Positions 8,478 to 17,755 of a stretch of DNA of 64,000 nucleotides are shown here, piece by piece. Within the stretch, counting starts at the first letter, position 1, and every line of letters starts with the position of its first letter. A program made the translations under genes and the position numbers. This DNA comes from JANELJ01 sp024511395 (GTDB lineage Bacteria; Pseudomonadota; Gammaproteobacteria; GRL18), in the NCBI GenBank assembly GCA_963681975.1, contig OY820613.1, positions 62,001 through 126,000 on the forward strand, given 5' to 3'. The notes beneath the pieces were generated by a model. That model was not told the origin of the DNA and did no database searches. It was given only the letters and a program-made list of their open reading frames with translations.

Positions 8478-10007
8478 ATGCCTGCATATCTATCACCCGG
8501 AATCTACACCCGGGAAACAGACTTCAGTTTTTATGTAAAACAGATCTCCACATCGTCTGCAGCTATGGTGGGTATCACCGAAAAAGGTCCGGTCAACAAA
8601 CCGGTGCTGGTAACGAGCTGGGAGCAGTTCATCAATAAGTTTGGATCATATATCAATGAAGGCTACCTGGCCTATGCCGCAAGATCCTTTTTCGACAACG
8701 GAGGTTCGGTTCTCTATGTCTGCCGTATTGCCCATTACACCGACATCACAGACAAAAGCACTTTGACGGCAATGGAATCAAACATGACCATCGACAACCG
8801 GGAGGCGACACCGGCACCGAGTCTTCAGATAAACGCTGCCAATCCTGGAACATGGGGAGACCGTATCTCCGTAAGTATTGAAGACGGTTCGCTGGACCCG
8901 GCCAACGCATTCAATCTCATTGTCAAATACAAGGATAATATTGTGGAGGTGTTCAAAGAGCTCTCCATGGATGAAGCTTCGGCCAATCATGTGGAACTCA
9001 TGATCAATGAGGTTTCAGATTACATCATCGTCAGTGACCTTTCACCCAGCACCGGAACAGCTGAGGACAAACCTGCCTTGGGCACCTATCAGCTTGTGGG
9101 TGGAAACAATGGTCTCTCTGGCGTAACCGATTCGGATTATATCGGCGATCCGTCTCAGCACACAGGGCTTTACGCATTCGATGAAATTGATGCCCTGAAC
9201 CTGCTGATGGTTCCCGGTGTGACAACCGTTCCGGTCATCAATGCCGGGATTACCTATGTGGAAAACCGAAAAGATCTGCTCTTTATTGCAGATACGCCGT
9301 TCATGCTCGAACCGCTCGAAGTCGTCGATTTCAGAAAGGGTCAGGGAATCTACACCCATGCGGCATTCAACTCTTCCTATGCGGCTCTCTATTACCCGTG
9401 GCTTGAGATCAGCGACCCGATTACCGCCCGCAAGAAATATATCCCTCCCTGTGGCGCTGTAGCCGGGTGCTGTGCGCGAAGTGACCAGAAGACCTATGTC
9501 TGGTGGGCACCGGCCGGAATAGATCGGGGACGCGTCTTCAATGCGGTTTCGGTTTCCTACAAGACCAGCCGTGGCGAACGCGATGTGCTCTATCCAGAAG
9601 GGATCAATGTCATTGCTGTTTTTCCTGATACCGGAATCAACATCTGGGGACAGAAAACACTTCGGAGCCAGCCTTCGGCAGTGGACCGTGTCAACGTAAG
9701 GCGACTGATGATGTACATGGAGGAAGCTATTTCCGAATCATCCCGTTTTGTGGTTTTCGAGCCGAACAATCCTCAGACATGGCGTGCTCTTGGCCGTTTG
9801 ATCAATCCCTTCCTTCAAGACATCAAGGAGAAAGGCGGTCTCTATGACTATGCCTTCCAGTGTGACGAGGAAACCAACACACCGGTGGTCATTGACCGCA
9901 ATGAAATGATTGCCCGGGTGTTCGTCAAGCCGACCAAGACAGCGGAATTCATCGAGCTGAACTTCATTCTAACCGGCACCGGCGCGGACTTCAGTGAAAT
10001 CATTTAA
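8478..10007 (+). CDS. Contractile tail sheath protein
   Basis: The protein has 509 residues, usual for this family. The N-terminus YLSPGIYTRETDFSFYV and the block AAMVGITEKGPVNKPVLVTS are characteristic of sheath proteins, as is the C-terminal QTWRALGRLINPFLQDIKEKGGL with the following VFVKPTKTAEFIELNF. It polymerises around the tail tube and contracts to drive penetration. The SD AACGGAGGAAA ends 7 bases before ATG. This gene fixes the element as contractile-tailed. Confidence 0.92.
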   Translation: MPAYLSPGIYTRETDFSFYVKQISTSSAAMVGITEKGPVNKPVLVTSWEQFINKFGSYINEGYLAYAARSFFDNGGSVLYVCRIAHYTDITDKSTLTAMESNMTIDNREATPAPSLQINAANPGTWGDRISVSIEDGSLDPANAFNLIVKYKDNIVEVFKELSMDEASANHVELMINEVSDYIIVSDLSPSTGTAEDKPALGTYQLVGGNNGLSGVTDSDYIGDPSQHTGLYAFDEIDALNLLMVPGVTTVPVINAGITYVENRKDLLFIADTPFMLEPLEVVDFRKGQGIYTHAAFNSSYAALYYPWLEISDPITARKKYIPPCGAVAGCCARSDQKTYVWWAPAGIDRGRVFNAVSVSYKTSRGERDVLYPEGINVIAVFPDTGINIWGQKTLRSQPSAVDRVNVRRLMMYMEEAISESSRFVVFEPNNPQTWRALGRLINPFLQDIKEKGGLYDYAFQCDEETNTPVVIDRNEMIARVFVKPTKTAEFIELNFILTGTGADFSEII

Positions 10008-10022
10008 ACAGGAGATAATGCT

Positions 10023-10484
10023 ATGAGAAGTGGAAATATGCCCAAAAGCCTTTACCAGAACTGGCAGTTTGCCATCGAGGTTAATGGCTTTGATGTGGCC
10101 CTGTTTCACAAGGGACAGGAGCCGAAAACGGAATTCGAGGAAGTGGCCTTTGCGCCCGCCGGGTCCATGTTCGACCAGAAAGTAGCCGGACGCGTGAAGT
10201 TTGAAGACATCACACTTGAAAAAGGAACTCTTCAGGACGGCTCTGACGAGGCAGCCCGAGAATGGGTAAAAAAACAGGTTGACGTCAATGCAGTAACCGG
10301 CGGTCTGCCCACCGACTACATGAAGGATATCGATGTGGTGCGCTATGACCGCAGCGGCAATGAAACAAGAAGATGGACATTGCATGGCGCATGGATCAAG
10401 ACCCTGGAATACGACGAACTCGAAGGCGGCAACACCGAAAACACCATCGAGAAACTGACCATCTGCTACCAATACTGGACCTGA
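10023..10484 (+). CDS. Tail tube protein (T4 gp19 / T6SS Hcp-like)
   Basis: A 153-residue protein directly after the sheath gene. The segments YQNWQFAIEVNGFDVALF and WTLHGAWIKTLEYDELEGG..IEKLTICYQYW match the conserved strands of gp19-type tube proteins. Subunits stack as hexameric rings inside the sheath. SD CAGGAG lies 9 bases ahead of ATG. Confidence 0.85.
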   Translation: MRSGNMPKSLYQNWQFAIEVNGFDVALFHKGQEPKTEFEEVAFAPAGSMFDQKVAGRVKFEDITLEKGTLQDGSDEAAREWVKKQVDVNAVTGGLPTDYMKDIDVVRYDRSGNETRRWTLHGAWIKTLEYDELEGGNTENTIEKLTICYQYWT

Positions 10485-10502
10485 TAAACAAGGAGTGAAG
10501 CA

Positions 10503-11180
10503 ATGTATACATACGAGTTACCCAGCGGCATCGAAATTGAACTCAAAGAGATGACCGGTGCCGAAGAAGAACTGCTGACCAATCAGCGTCTGATCCGCAA
10601 TGGAGAGGCCATCAATCAGGTGTTGAAAAATTGTACCGTCAGGCTTGGTGATAACGATAAACCCACGGTGAATAATATCCTTGATCTGCTGTCCGGAGAT
10701 CGTCTTTTTGCTCTTGTGAAGCTGCGTCAGATCTCCCTCGGAGATGAAGTTGAACTGGAGCTGACTTGTCCGAATGCATCCTGCCGGATGACCAGCTTCG
10801 TGACGGTCAATCTGGAGGATCTCAAAGTCACACCTTACACCGAAGAGCGTGAGTTTGATTTCAAACTACCCGGCTCCAAAAAAACGGTTCGTTTCGGATT
10901 CCTCGATGGCCATAAGGAAAAGCGCCTTGCCGCATTGCGGGAGCCGAACATCTCATCCGCCATGATGATTCGTCTTATCGATATTGACGGGAAAGCACCC
11001 AGCAAGAAATTACTCGCTGAAATGTCCATGCGTGATCGAAGCGCCTTGCGGCAGGAAATGGCACGGGTGGATGCAGGGATCGACACGACTGTGGAAATCG
11101 ACTGCGACGACTGCGGCACCCGGATCAGAACACGTCTTGAGGCCGAACCGGCTTTTTTATTTCCAGGAGTTCGCTTGTAA
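10503..11180 (+). CDS. Tail assembly chaperone / T4-baseplate-type protein with frameshift site
   Basis: This 225-residue protein lies between tube and tape measure genes. It has Cys pairs CPNASC near residue 94 and CDDC near 201 that could bind metal, and a NISSAMMIRLIDIDG segment like the T4 base-plate protein family found beside tape measures. Near the 3' end the sequence T TTT TTA (11153-11159) lies in the correct phase for -1 slippage. Most ribosomes would stop at 11178; those that slip would add 54 residues. This matches the G/GT arrangement of lambda and other tailed phages. Confidence 0.75.
   Translation: MYTYELPSGIEIELKEMTGAEEELLTNQRLIRNGEAINQVLKNCTVRLGDNDKPTVNNILDLLSGDRLFALVKLRQISLGDEVELELTCPNASCRMTSFVTVNLEDLKVTPYTEEREFDFKLPGSKKTVRFGFLDGHKEKRLAALREPNISSAMMIRLIDIDGKAPSKKLLAEMSMRDRSALRQEMARVDAGIDTTVEIDCDDCGTRIRTRLEAEPAFLFPGVRL
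11153..11159 (+). promoter_or_regulatory. Candidate -1 ribosomal frameshift slippery heptamer
   Basis: Zero-frame codons are TTT (11154) and TTA (11157), preceded by T, giving T_TTT_TTA, the classical slippery heptamer used by HIV-1 gag-pol. Nineteen bases downstream is the zero-frame TAA. The shifted frame is open from 11159 to 11320 and reads as a sensible protein. The region 11163-11215 contains inverted G/C-rich stretches (CTACGGCGGGCTCC) that might act as a stimulator, but I did not prove a stem or pseudoknot. Confidence 0.65.
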
Positions 11181-11323
11181 GCGACAGCTTTTTTCTCGCC
11201 TACGGCGGGCTCCACTGGAGTTATCAGGAAATCCGATCTCTGCCGCTCAGACTTCGACATCAATTTGTGGAAACTCTGGAGCGGCAGATTAATTTTGAAC
11301 GGGAGCAAATGGATAAGCGATGA
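11159..11323 (+). CDS. Frameshift extension / small DUF6760-like tail protein
   Basis: The -1 frame after the heptamer encodes 54 residues ending at TGA 11321-11323, overlapping the tape-measure ATG as ATGATGA. The segment FFLAYGGLHWSYQEIRSLP followed by RHQFVETLERQINFE resembles small proteins (DUF6760-type, AYHFHWSxxEIxxL pattern) found between the chaperone and tape measure genes of contractile systems. No good start codon exists in this frame after the SD-like AGGAG, so production as a chaperone fusion by frameshifting is the simplest explanation. Confidence 0.6.
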   Translation: MSRSSLVSDSFFLAYGGLHWSYQEIRSLPLRLRHQFVETLERQINFEREQMDKR

Positions 11324-14300
11324 TGAATAACGACCTTGGACTGGGCATTGTCGTATCGATGAAGGATGCGTTTTCGCAAAACGCTCAGCGCATCGAAAGT
11401 TCGATGACAAGCCTTGATGGAACCGTTGCGGCCGCCAGCGAACGCATGACCAAAAATCTGGACCGTATCCAGAAAGGCACCATGATGGTGGGAGCCGGTC
11501 TTGCGCTTATGGCCGCGCCCGTTGCCTTGGTCGCATCCACCGCTGCCACCCAGAAAGCCCTTGGAGAGCTGGCCTCACTTGGGGTCAAGGATCTGGGCGC
11601 TATCGAAAACGCTGCCGAATCCTTCACAAACCAGTGGTCTGGAGCGAACAAGGCTGCTTTTATCACCGCCACCTACGACGTAAAATCGGCGTTGTCCAAT
11701 CTCAGCGATGAGGCCGTCGGTGTTTTCACCAACATGGCCGGTCTCACAGCCAAGGCCACCAAAGCGACCACACAGGAGATGGTTGGTACCTTCACCACGG
11801 CTTACGGGATTTTCAAACCAATCATGTCGGATATGAGCGATATGGAATGGGCCACCGCATTCTCCGGAGCCATGGCACAAACTGTGGCGTCTTTCAAAAC
11901 CAATGGAACCCAAATGGCCGATGCAATCAAAAACATCGGTGCCGTTGCGGCCGCCAATAATGTTCCCCTTCAGGAGCAGCTCGCTATCCTCGGTCAACTG
12001 CAGACCACAATGCCGGGCTCCGAGGCTGGAACGCTCTACAAGGCATTCATCATGAAAGCGGCCGAAGCTGGAGATCAGCTTGGGTTGTCGTTTACCGATA
12101 CAACCGGCCGTCTCAAAGGTGTTATCCCCATTCTGCAGGAGATCAAACAGCAATTCCCGGATCTGTCTCAGGCTGGCGCACAGATCAAATTAAAGAAAGC
12201 CTTCGGTTCCGATGAAGCCGTTAAGTTCCTGCTGCAGATGTCGGCCGGAATGGAATCGCTCGAAGGCAATATCAAATCAGTTGGTTCAGCCATGAAAACT
12301 GGTACTGCGGTAACGGAGCAGATGGCCAGTGCCATGAATCAGGACATTGGTGCCCGCTTTGAATTGATCCGGCAGCAGATGTCCAACCTGACCGAAATTC
12401 TCGGTCGCACACTTCTTCCAGTGGTCACTCCTGTGATGAACGGTATTTCCCGTTTTATCCTGTTCCTTCAAAAACTGGCCAAATCCATGCCCGGGGTAAC
12501 CAAAGTGGTGTTGACACTCTCAATGGCACTCGGAGCAGTTCTTGTCATTGCCGGTGCGGTAACTTCCGCTGTTGGGCTGGTGGGGTTGATGCTCCCGGCT
12601 ATCAAAGCAGGATTCGTGGCTATCAGTGCCGCTGCAACAGGTGTGGGTTCTGCTATTGCAACTTATTTCCTGCCGGTCACGGCAACAATTGCTGGTGTAG
12701 TTCTGGCGGTTTATCTTTTGAAGCGGGCATGGGAGACCAACTTTGCCGGAATACGGGATTTCGTTCTCGGAACATGGAACAAAATCAAACTGGTCTTCGA
12801 AGGCGTTAAAACACTGATCTCATCCTTGAGCGGCTCCACGGGTCAAATGTCGGCCGAGCTTGCAAACAGACTCAAATCAGCCGGAGTCCTCGGTTTTGTC
12901 GTGACGGTCTTCAAGGTCTATTACCGTGTGCGGGAATACCTGTCAGGATTGTGGAAAGCCTTTTCACATGCATTCGGCCGGATTCGGGCCATTCTTGAAC
13001 CTGCCGTCAAAGCGATGATGTCAGCCTATGCCACGCTCTATAAAGCAATTTTCTCTGTTGTGGAAATATTTGGTGTCTCTGCCAATTCAGCCGACGGATC
13101 GGCGTGGAGAAAATTCGGTGTTGTGGTCGGAACGGTTGCCGGTGTTCTGCTGCAGGGGCTGGCCTACGCACTCCGCATCGTGGTCTGGAATATTACGATG
13201 GTTGTCAAAGCTCTGGCCATCGTAGTGAGAAGTGTCGTGTGGGTTGGCAAGGTAATAGTCGGCTCGCTGATCTATGCCGCCAAGTTTATTTACAAATTCC
13301 TGCTTCCGGTCAGGTTGATTGGTCAGGCATTTGTGGCCGCCGGAAAGATAATTTATTCGGTATGGCAGATATTGACCGGGGATGTCTCCCTGCTCGACGG
13401 ATTGAAGGCGATTGGTAGAGCGGTCTTTGATTTTCTGGCAACCCCATTCCGATGGGCGCGGGATGTCGTCAGCGGGGTCTGGAACCTTATCACTTCGGTT
13501 TTTGACGGACTGATTCGATTCTTTGTGGCTGCCGGTGAGCGGATCGTGAATATTTTCATAAACCTGCCGCTTGTCAGCACGCTGCGGAACATTTTTTCTG
13601 CCGTGAAGAGTTTCTTTTCCGGCGACATGACCTTTTTCGAGGCCGGGAAAAAGATGCTTGTCACTCTGGGTGAAGGTATCTGGTCGGCGGTTACCTATCC
13701 ATTCCGGATGCTGAAAAATGCGCTTGGAAAATTGCGCAGCCTGCTGCCGTTCTCCGATGCCAAGGAAGGTCCGCTGTCTGGAACGGGCTCAAAACGGCAG
13801 GCCAGACCGCGATGAATCTTATTTCAGCTCCTTTCAGGACGGCAGGTACTGTATGGGGCTCTCTGGTTGATGGTGCCGGAGCAATGGTAACCAAAGCCGG
13901 TGGCCTGATCAAAGGCGCTTTGAGCAACCTCATTCCGGAACTGTCTCTGCCTGATTCATGGAGTGGAATCTGGAACAGGCTTTCCGCCGGTGCGGCTGCC
14001 GTCAAACAAACTTTCACCTCTACCTTTACCGGGCTAAAGAATATCATTGGCTCCGGCATCTCTGCTGTTGCCGAAAAAGGAACAGCCCTCTGGAGCTAGG
14101 TTAAGTCTGGTGTAGGCGGCGTCATTCAGTCTGTGAAACAGAAAGCCTCGGGGCTGCTCAGCGGTGCATGGAACAGTATCACTTCATTGTTTTCCTCTTC
14201 ACCAGTCCCAGAAGCCAAAGCTGCGCCCAGACTACAGGCCGCTTCTGCCAAACCTTCTGTTTTTCAGCAAAGCGCCGGTCGATTTTCTCTGATCCCGAGT

Positions 14301-14861
14301 CTCGATAAAAAGCTGATTCCGACCGTGTTCTCAGCCGTGCTTATGCTCACGCCGGTTATGGCTTCCGCAGTGCCGGTCGTGAATGCAGGACCAGCCGGAA
14401 CATCCGACATCACACCGAAAATTCCGGTAAGTAAACCTTATCAGCTCCCGGACTCCATTGCGGCTCCTTCGGTTCCGCCGGTGACCATTTCCGGGCAGAT
14501 CATGCCATCGATGGGTGTCATCCCGGCGCTGAATATTCCGGCAGATGTCAGAACATCTTTGGATACCGCTGGGACAGGTCTGGTGCAGGAAATCAATGCA
14601 ACCCGGGTGGTTCAACCGGAAGCACATACACCGGAAGAACTGGCGGCGGTAAAGCAGAATCCATTTGTATCGCCTCCTGCAGGACAGCAGGAAGGCCCCG
14701 ATTTTGTCGGCCTAATGGAGGCATTGCTGAACAAGCTCGACGCTCTGTCGGAACGTCCAGTTGAAGTTTCCGTGGCCACCCATATCGACGGCCGTCAGGT
14801 GGCGGAAGCGGTTTACAAGGATCTGCGGGAACGAAAAATCAGAAATTATGAAACACTGTGA
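11320..14861 (+). pseudogene. Tail tape measure protein (TP901 type), broken by frameshift and amber stop
   Basis: The frame from 11320 encodes the N-terminal 831 residues: GLGIVVSMKDAFSQNAQRIE start, the TP901 tape-measure core (EQLAILGQLQTTMPGSEAGT..FIMKAAEAGDQLG), and hydrophobic helices between about residues 400 and 660. Near 13775 the natural sequence moves to the -1 frame (..GPLS then WNGLKTAGQTAMNLI), equal to one missing base. That frame continues to TAG 14097-14099 and resumes after it without break to 14861. Restored, the protein is about 1180 residues. It sets tail length. The two lesions predict no full-length product unless suppressed or unless they are sequencing errors. Confidence 0.8.
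14404..14436 (+). promoter_or_regulatory. Promoter-like element E5, inside the tape measure gene
   Basis: CCGACA at 14404 and TTCCGGTAAGTAAAC ending at 14436 reproduce the five-copy element with the same 24-base offset between boxes. It lies in coding sequence about 430 bases before the CIS-tube gene, so it has no adjacent ribosome site to pair with. This supports a DNA (promoter) rather than RNA role for the family. Confidence 0.5.
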
Positions 14862-14869
14862 GGTGAAAT

Positions 14870-15340
14870 ATGACCTGGGACAGACAGCCAATAAAGGGAT
14901 ATCTGGTCGATGCCGATACCGGTGAGCGGTTGGAATTTCAGTACAACCCCAGCAACATCACCGACGAGAAATCGACCAGTTACGCCACCATTAAAATTCC
15001 CGGAATGAGTCATCCAAGATACCAGTATGTAGCCGGTGAACCACGCCGAATTGTCTTCAAGATCGAGCTGTTCAAAGGACCGGTAAAACAGAAGGTTGAC
15101 TGGCTCCGTTCCCTGCAATACCCGGAACATGCTGGCAGCATGCTAAAGAATGCGCCCCATCGGGTTATCCTTATATTCGGCGATCTCTACCCCGGTGTCA
15201 CCTGTATTGTCAGACAGGTGAAGGCTCGTTTTTTCGGTCTCTTTGACCAGACCAATCTTGCCCCGCAGCAGGCAGAGGTGGATATATCGCTTGAAGAGTA
15301 TGTGGATCAATCGGTCAACTGGTCGGAGGTGCAGTCATGA
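14870..15340 (+). CDS. Contractile-system tube initiator / CIS-tube domain protein
   Basis: A 156-residue protein right after the tape measure. LEFQYNPSNITDEKSTSYA and RRIVFKIELF are hallmarks of the CIS_tube N-terminal domain (Afp7/PVC7-like) that joins the inner tube to the baseplate hub. A LysM-like part is encoded separately by the next gene, with which it overlaps by 4 bases. SD GAGGTG lies 7 bases before ATG. It should sit at the centre of the baseplate. Confidence 0.7.
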   Translation: MTWDRQPIKGYLVDADTGERLEFQYNPSNITDEKSTSYATIKIPGMSHPRYQYVAGEPRRIVFKIELFKGPVKQKVDWLRSLQYPEHAGSMLKNAPHRVILIFGDLYPGVTCIVRQVKARFFGLFDQTNLAPQQAEVDISLEEYVDQSVNWSEVQS

Positions 15341-15627
15341 TCGGCAAAGACTCAAGATACGCAAAATGTCTCCTGTACAGAGACAGTGATGGAGAATCCC
15401 TTGGCATGCGCCTTCCGATCGACACATCCCCGCGATTTGATGACCGCTTCCATACGGTTACCGACGGCGACAGGATCGATCTTCTGGCTCACAGATATCT
15501 TGGAGACCCAAAGCTCTGGTGGATCATCTGTGACTACAACGATATCTTTTTCCCGCTGGAACTGACACCCGGAACACCTCTTCGAATTCCCTCCCTGGAA
15601 CACGTCAATATGCACATTCTCGACTAA
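15337..15627 (+). CDS. LysM-like baseplate protein (gpX / gp53-like), 96 aa
   Basis: Starts ATGA with the previous stop. The segment HTVTDGDRIDLLAHRYLGDPKLWWIICDYN is a LysM-type fold signature as in P2 gpX and T4 gp53, and the C-terminal PLELTPGTPLRIPS completes the pattern. In phages such proteins link hub and wedges rather than bind host wall. The gene ends a transcription segment just before element E3. Confidence 0.75.
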   Translation: MIGKDSRYAKCLLYRDSDGESLGMRLPIDTSPRFDDRFHTVTDGDRIDLLAHRYLGDPKLWWIICDYNDIFFPLELTPGTPLRIPSLEHVNMHILD

Positions 15628-15630
15628 CCA

Positions 15631-15663
15631 CCGACACTCCATCGGTTCTTCCGGTATGTAAGC
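15631..15663 (+). promoter_or_regulatory. Promoter-like element E3
   Basis: Begins CCGACA three bases after the upstream stop and ends CTTCCGGTATGTAAGC, the most diverged downstream box of the five (TATGTAAGC). A CCGGAGA partner at 15680-15686 overlaps the ribosome site of the hub gene. Confidence 0.55.
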
Positions 15664-15691
15664 AGTGAACTGTGAACAGCCGGAGACATGC

Positions 15692-16957
15692 ATGGAACTC
15701 GATACATTCAAACCGACATTTTTGATTCAGATTGAGGGCAAATCGCTCTCAAAGGACATTACTCAGGAAATCACCTCATTTGCCTTTACCGACAATGAAG
15801 AGGAACTGGATGTTCTTGAGCTGTCCATCACCGACCGCAACCTGCAGTTTGTCGATGATCCGCTCTTTCAGGAAGGCAACGAGATTGTTGCCCGCTTCGG
15901 TTATGTGGGGAATCTCTCTCCACGCAAAAAGGCTGTCATCAAAGACATTGATTACGATTTTCCGGAAAGTGGCGATCCGACCATTCGCATTAAGGCGTAT
16001 GACAAAGGCTTCAAACTTGCCGGAAAGGAAAATCAAAAGGTCTGGCAGAAACCCGCTCCCGGCATTCTGTATTCCGAAATAGCCAAAGAGATTGCCTCGG
16101 CCAACGGTCTCAAGCCGGTTGTAACGCCTACCAAGGGATATCACCTTCGGGTAACCCAGAGCAATCAGTCCGACGCTGTCTTTCTTAAAGAACTGGCCGC
16201 CAAGGCCCGCGACCGAGATGGTCAGGGTGTCAGCGGCTACTCCTTTTTCATTCAGGATGACGAACTCCACTTCCACCCACGGAAACTGGGACAGGCACCA
16301 TTTTTGACGCTGGAATATTTCACCGACCAGAAGGGCGTCCTTCGTTCTTTCCGCCCGTCGACCCAATCGCAGGGAGCCAAGGGTGCAGGCGTCGAAACCA
16401 AGACAATCGGTGTCGATCCCCGCAAGAAAGATGTGGTGGAACATAAAGCCAACAACGCATCCACACCGGAACGAACCTCGCTGGGCAAACAGACCTATCT
16501 CGTGGATGGCAACACAGGTGAAGGAAGTTTCAAAGAACAGGAAACCGGACAGGTCGTTCCAAGCTTCGATCGCTCTGAAGCCTTCCACGAGGAACCCGCA
16601 CAGGAACCGGCTCAGGATACAGCCGAAGGCAAATTCAGAGAGGCCGAACTCAAACAGGTGGAAGCAGTCGCCGTTACCATCGGCATTCCGTCACTCCGGG
16701 CCAAGAAGAACCTCGAAGTGAAAGGTGTGGGCCGTAAGTTTTCAGGCATTTACTACTGCCATTCGGTTCGCCACAGCATCGGTTCATCCGGTTATTCCTG
16801 TGAAATCAAACTTAAAAAGAATGCCCTCGGCAAAGGAGCGGGAGATAAATCCGCCCAGACCAAGGGAAAACCAAACGATAAAGAGGCTCCGGCCACACCG
16901 CAGAATGAGCCACCGACAATGGTGACCATCAACGCAGATTCCGGTGTCGTTTCTTAG
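15692..16957 (+). CDS. Baseplate hub protein (P2 gpD / VgrG N-terminal-like)
   Basis: A 421-residue protein. FLIQIEGKSLSKDITQEITS, DNEEELDVLELSITDRN and the VFLKELAAKARD..GYSFFIQDDELHF segments match late-control gpD proteins, which form the trimeric hub above the spike. From residue about 230 to 310 it has a polar, low-complexity linker (EPAQEPAQDTAEG). I chose ATG 15692, after CGGAG, over GTG 15665, which would precede the SD. Confidence 0.85.
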   Translation: MELDTFKPTFLIQIEGKSLSKDITQEITSFAFTDNEEELDVLELSITDRNLQFVDDPLFQEGNEIVARFGYVGNLSPRKKAVIKDIDYDFPESGDPTIRIKAYDKGFKLAGKENQKVWQKPAPGILYSEIAKEIASANGLKPVVTPTKGYHLRVTQSNQSDAVFLKELAAKARDRDGQGVSGYSFFIQDDELHFHPRKLGQAPFLTLEYFTDQKGVLRSFRPSTQSQGAKGAGVETKTIGVDPRKKDVVEHKANNASTPERTSLGKQTYLVDGNTGEGSFKEQETGQVVPSFDRSEAFHEEPAQEPAQDTAEGKFREAELKQVEAVAVTIGIPSLRAKKNLEVKGVGRKFSGIYYCHSVRHSIGSSGYSCEIKLKKNALGKGAGDKSAQTKGKPNDKEAPATPQNEPPTMVTINADSGVVS

Positions 16958-16965
16958 GAGGAGTT

Positions 16966-17343
16966 ATGGGAGATCTAAGTAAAAACTTCAATCGGTCAGA
17001 ATTTGCCTGCAAAGGTCAGGATTGCTGTGAGCACTCCGCTCCCGTGCATCCTGAGCTGATTTCAGCACTTCAGGAACTTCGTGAGAAGGTGAAGGTGCCA
17101 TTGACCATCAACAGTGGCTTTCGCTGCAATCGACACAATCGGGCTATTGGTGGAGCAGCACAGAGTTTTCATACATTGGGCATGGCTGCTGATATTGCCT
17201 GCCCAAAGGGGATGACTCCTGAAACACTGGCTCAAGCAGCGGAAGCTATCCCGGCATTTCATGAGGGCGGCATCGGTATCTATCCGTCATGGGTTCACCT
17301 TGATGTCCGAATAACCGGGAAAGCGAGGTGGCGCAATGACTGA
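16966..17343 (+). CDS. M15-type murein peptidase (tail lysin or endolysin)
   Basis: A 125-residue protein with the zinc D-Ala-D-Ala carboxypeptidase core: INSGFRCNRHNRAIGG, SFHTLGMAADI (metal-binding His and Asp) and WVHLDVR (catalytic/metal His). It probably cleaves peptide stems of peptidoglycan. An N-terminal Cys cluster (CKGQDCCEH) is unusual but occurs in related M15 proteins. No signal peptide is seen. Location between hub and spike favours a tail-borne lysin, but an endolysin role is possible because a holin-like gene follows. SD AGGAGG precedes ATG. Confidence 0.85.
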   Translation: MGDLSKNFNRSEFACKGQDCCEHSAPVHPELISALQELREKVKVPLTINSGFRCNRHNRAIGGAAQSFHTLGMAADIACPKGMTPETLAQAAEAIPAFHEGGIGIYPSWVHLDVRITGKARWRND

Positions 17344-17755
17344 GTGTTCAAAAAGAGTCACCGTCGGTTCGGGTATCGGGCTGAACGGTCCATTGCGGTT
17401 TGAACTTATGCCCAATGGCCGTAGCGCCCGGCTTATCAAAGATTACAAAGTCAGAATGGCTGACAACCGTATCATAACCGTGCCATCCGGTTTTGAAACC
17501 GATTTTGCCTCTGTTCCACGATTCTTCTGGCGAATTGTTCCGCCATGGGGACGGTATTCACCGGCAGCGGTGGTTCATGATTTTCTCTATCACACCGGAA
17601 TACTAAGACGTTCTAAAGCTGATTGCATCTTTCTTGAGCTGATGAAACGGCTCTCTGTTCCTTTCTGGAAACGGCGCATGATGTATTGGGCAGTCCGTGT
17701 CGGTGGTTGGAAAGCATGGAATAACAGTCGAAAGAGGAAAAGAAGCCATGCTTGA
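17336..17755 (+). CDS. DUF1353 family protein, 139 aa
   Basis: Overlaps the M15 gene by 8 bases. The core ITVPSGFETDFASVPRFFW..AAVVHDFLYHTG with the following ADCIFLELM is diagnostic of DUF1353, a small phage protein family of unproven role often near lysis or baseplate genes. The conserved HDFLY His/Asp suggests an enzymatic or metal site. The C-terminus is strongly basic. Confidence 0.85.
   Translation: MTECSKRVTVGSGIGLNGPLRFELMPNGRSARLIKDYKVRMADNRIITVPSGFETDFASVPRFFWRIVPPWGRYSPAAVVHDFLYHTGILRRSKADCIFLELMKRLSVPFWKRRMMYWAVRVGGWKAWNNSRKRKRSHA

Noticed and set aside
13770..13795. Programmed -1 frameshift in the tape measure gene
   Set aside because: No X_XXY_YYZ heptamer occurs in phase near the shift. 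Similar shifts at 20405, 25280, 31918 and 48940 also lack slippery sites, so these are lesions or errors.
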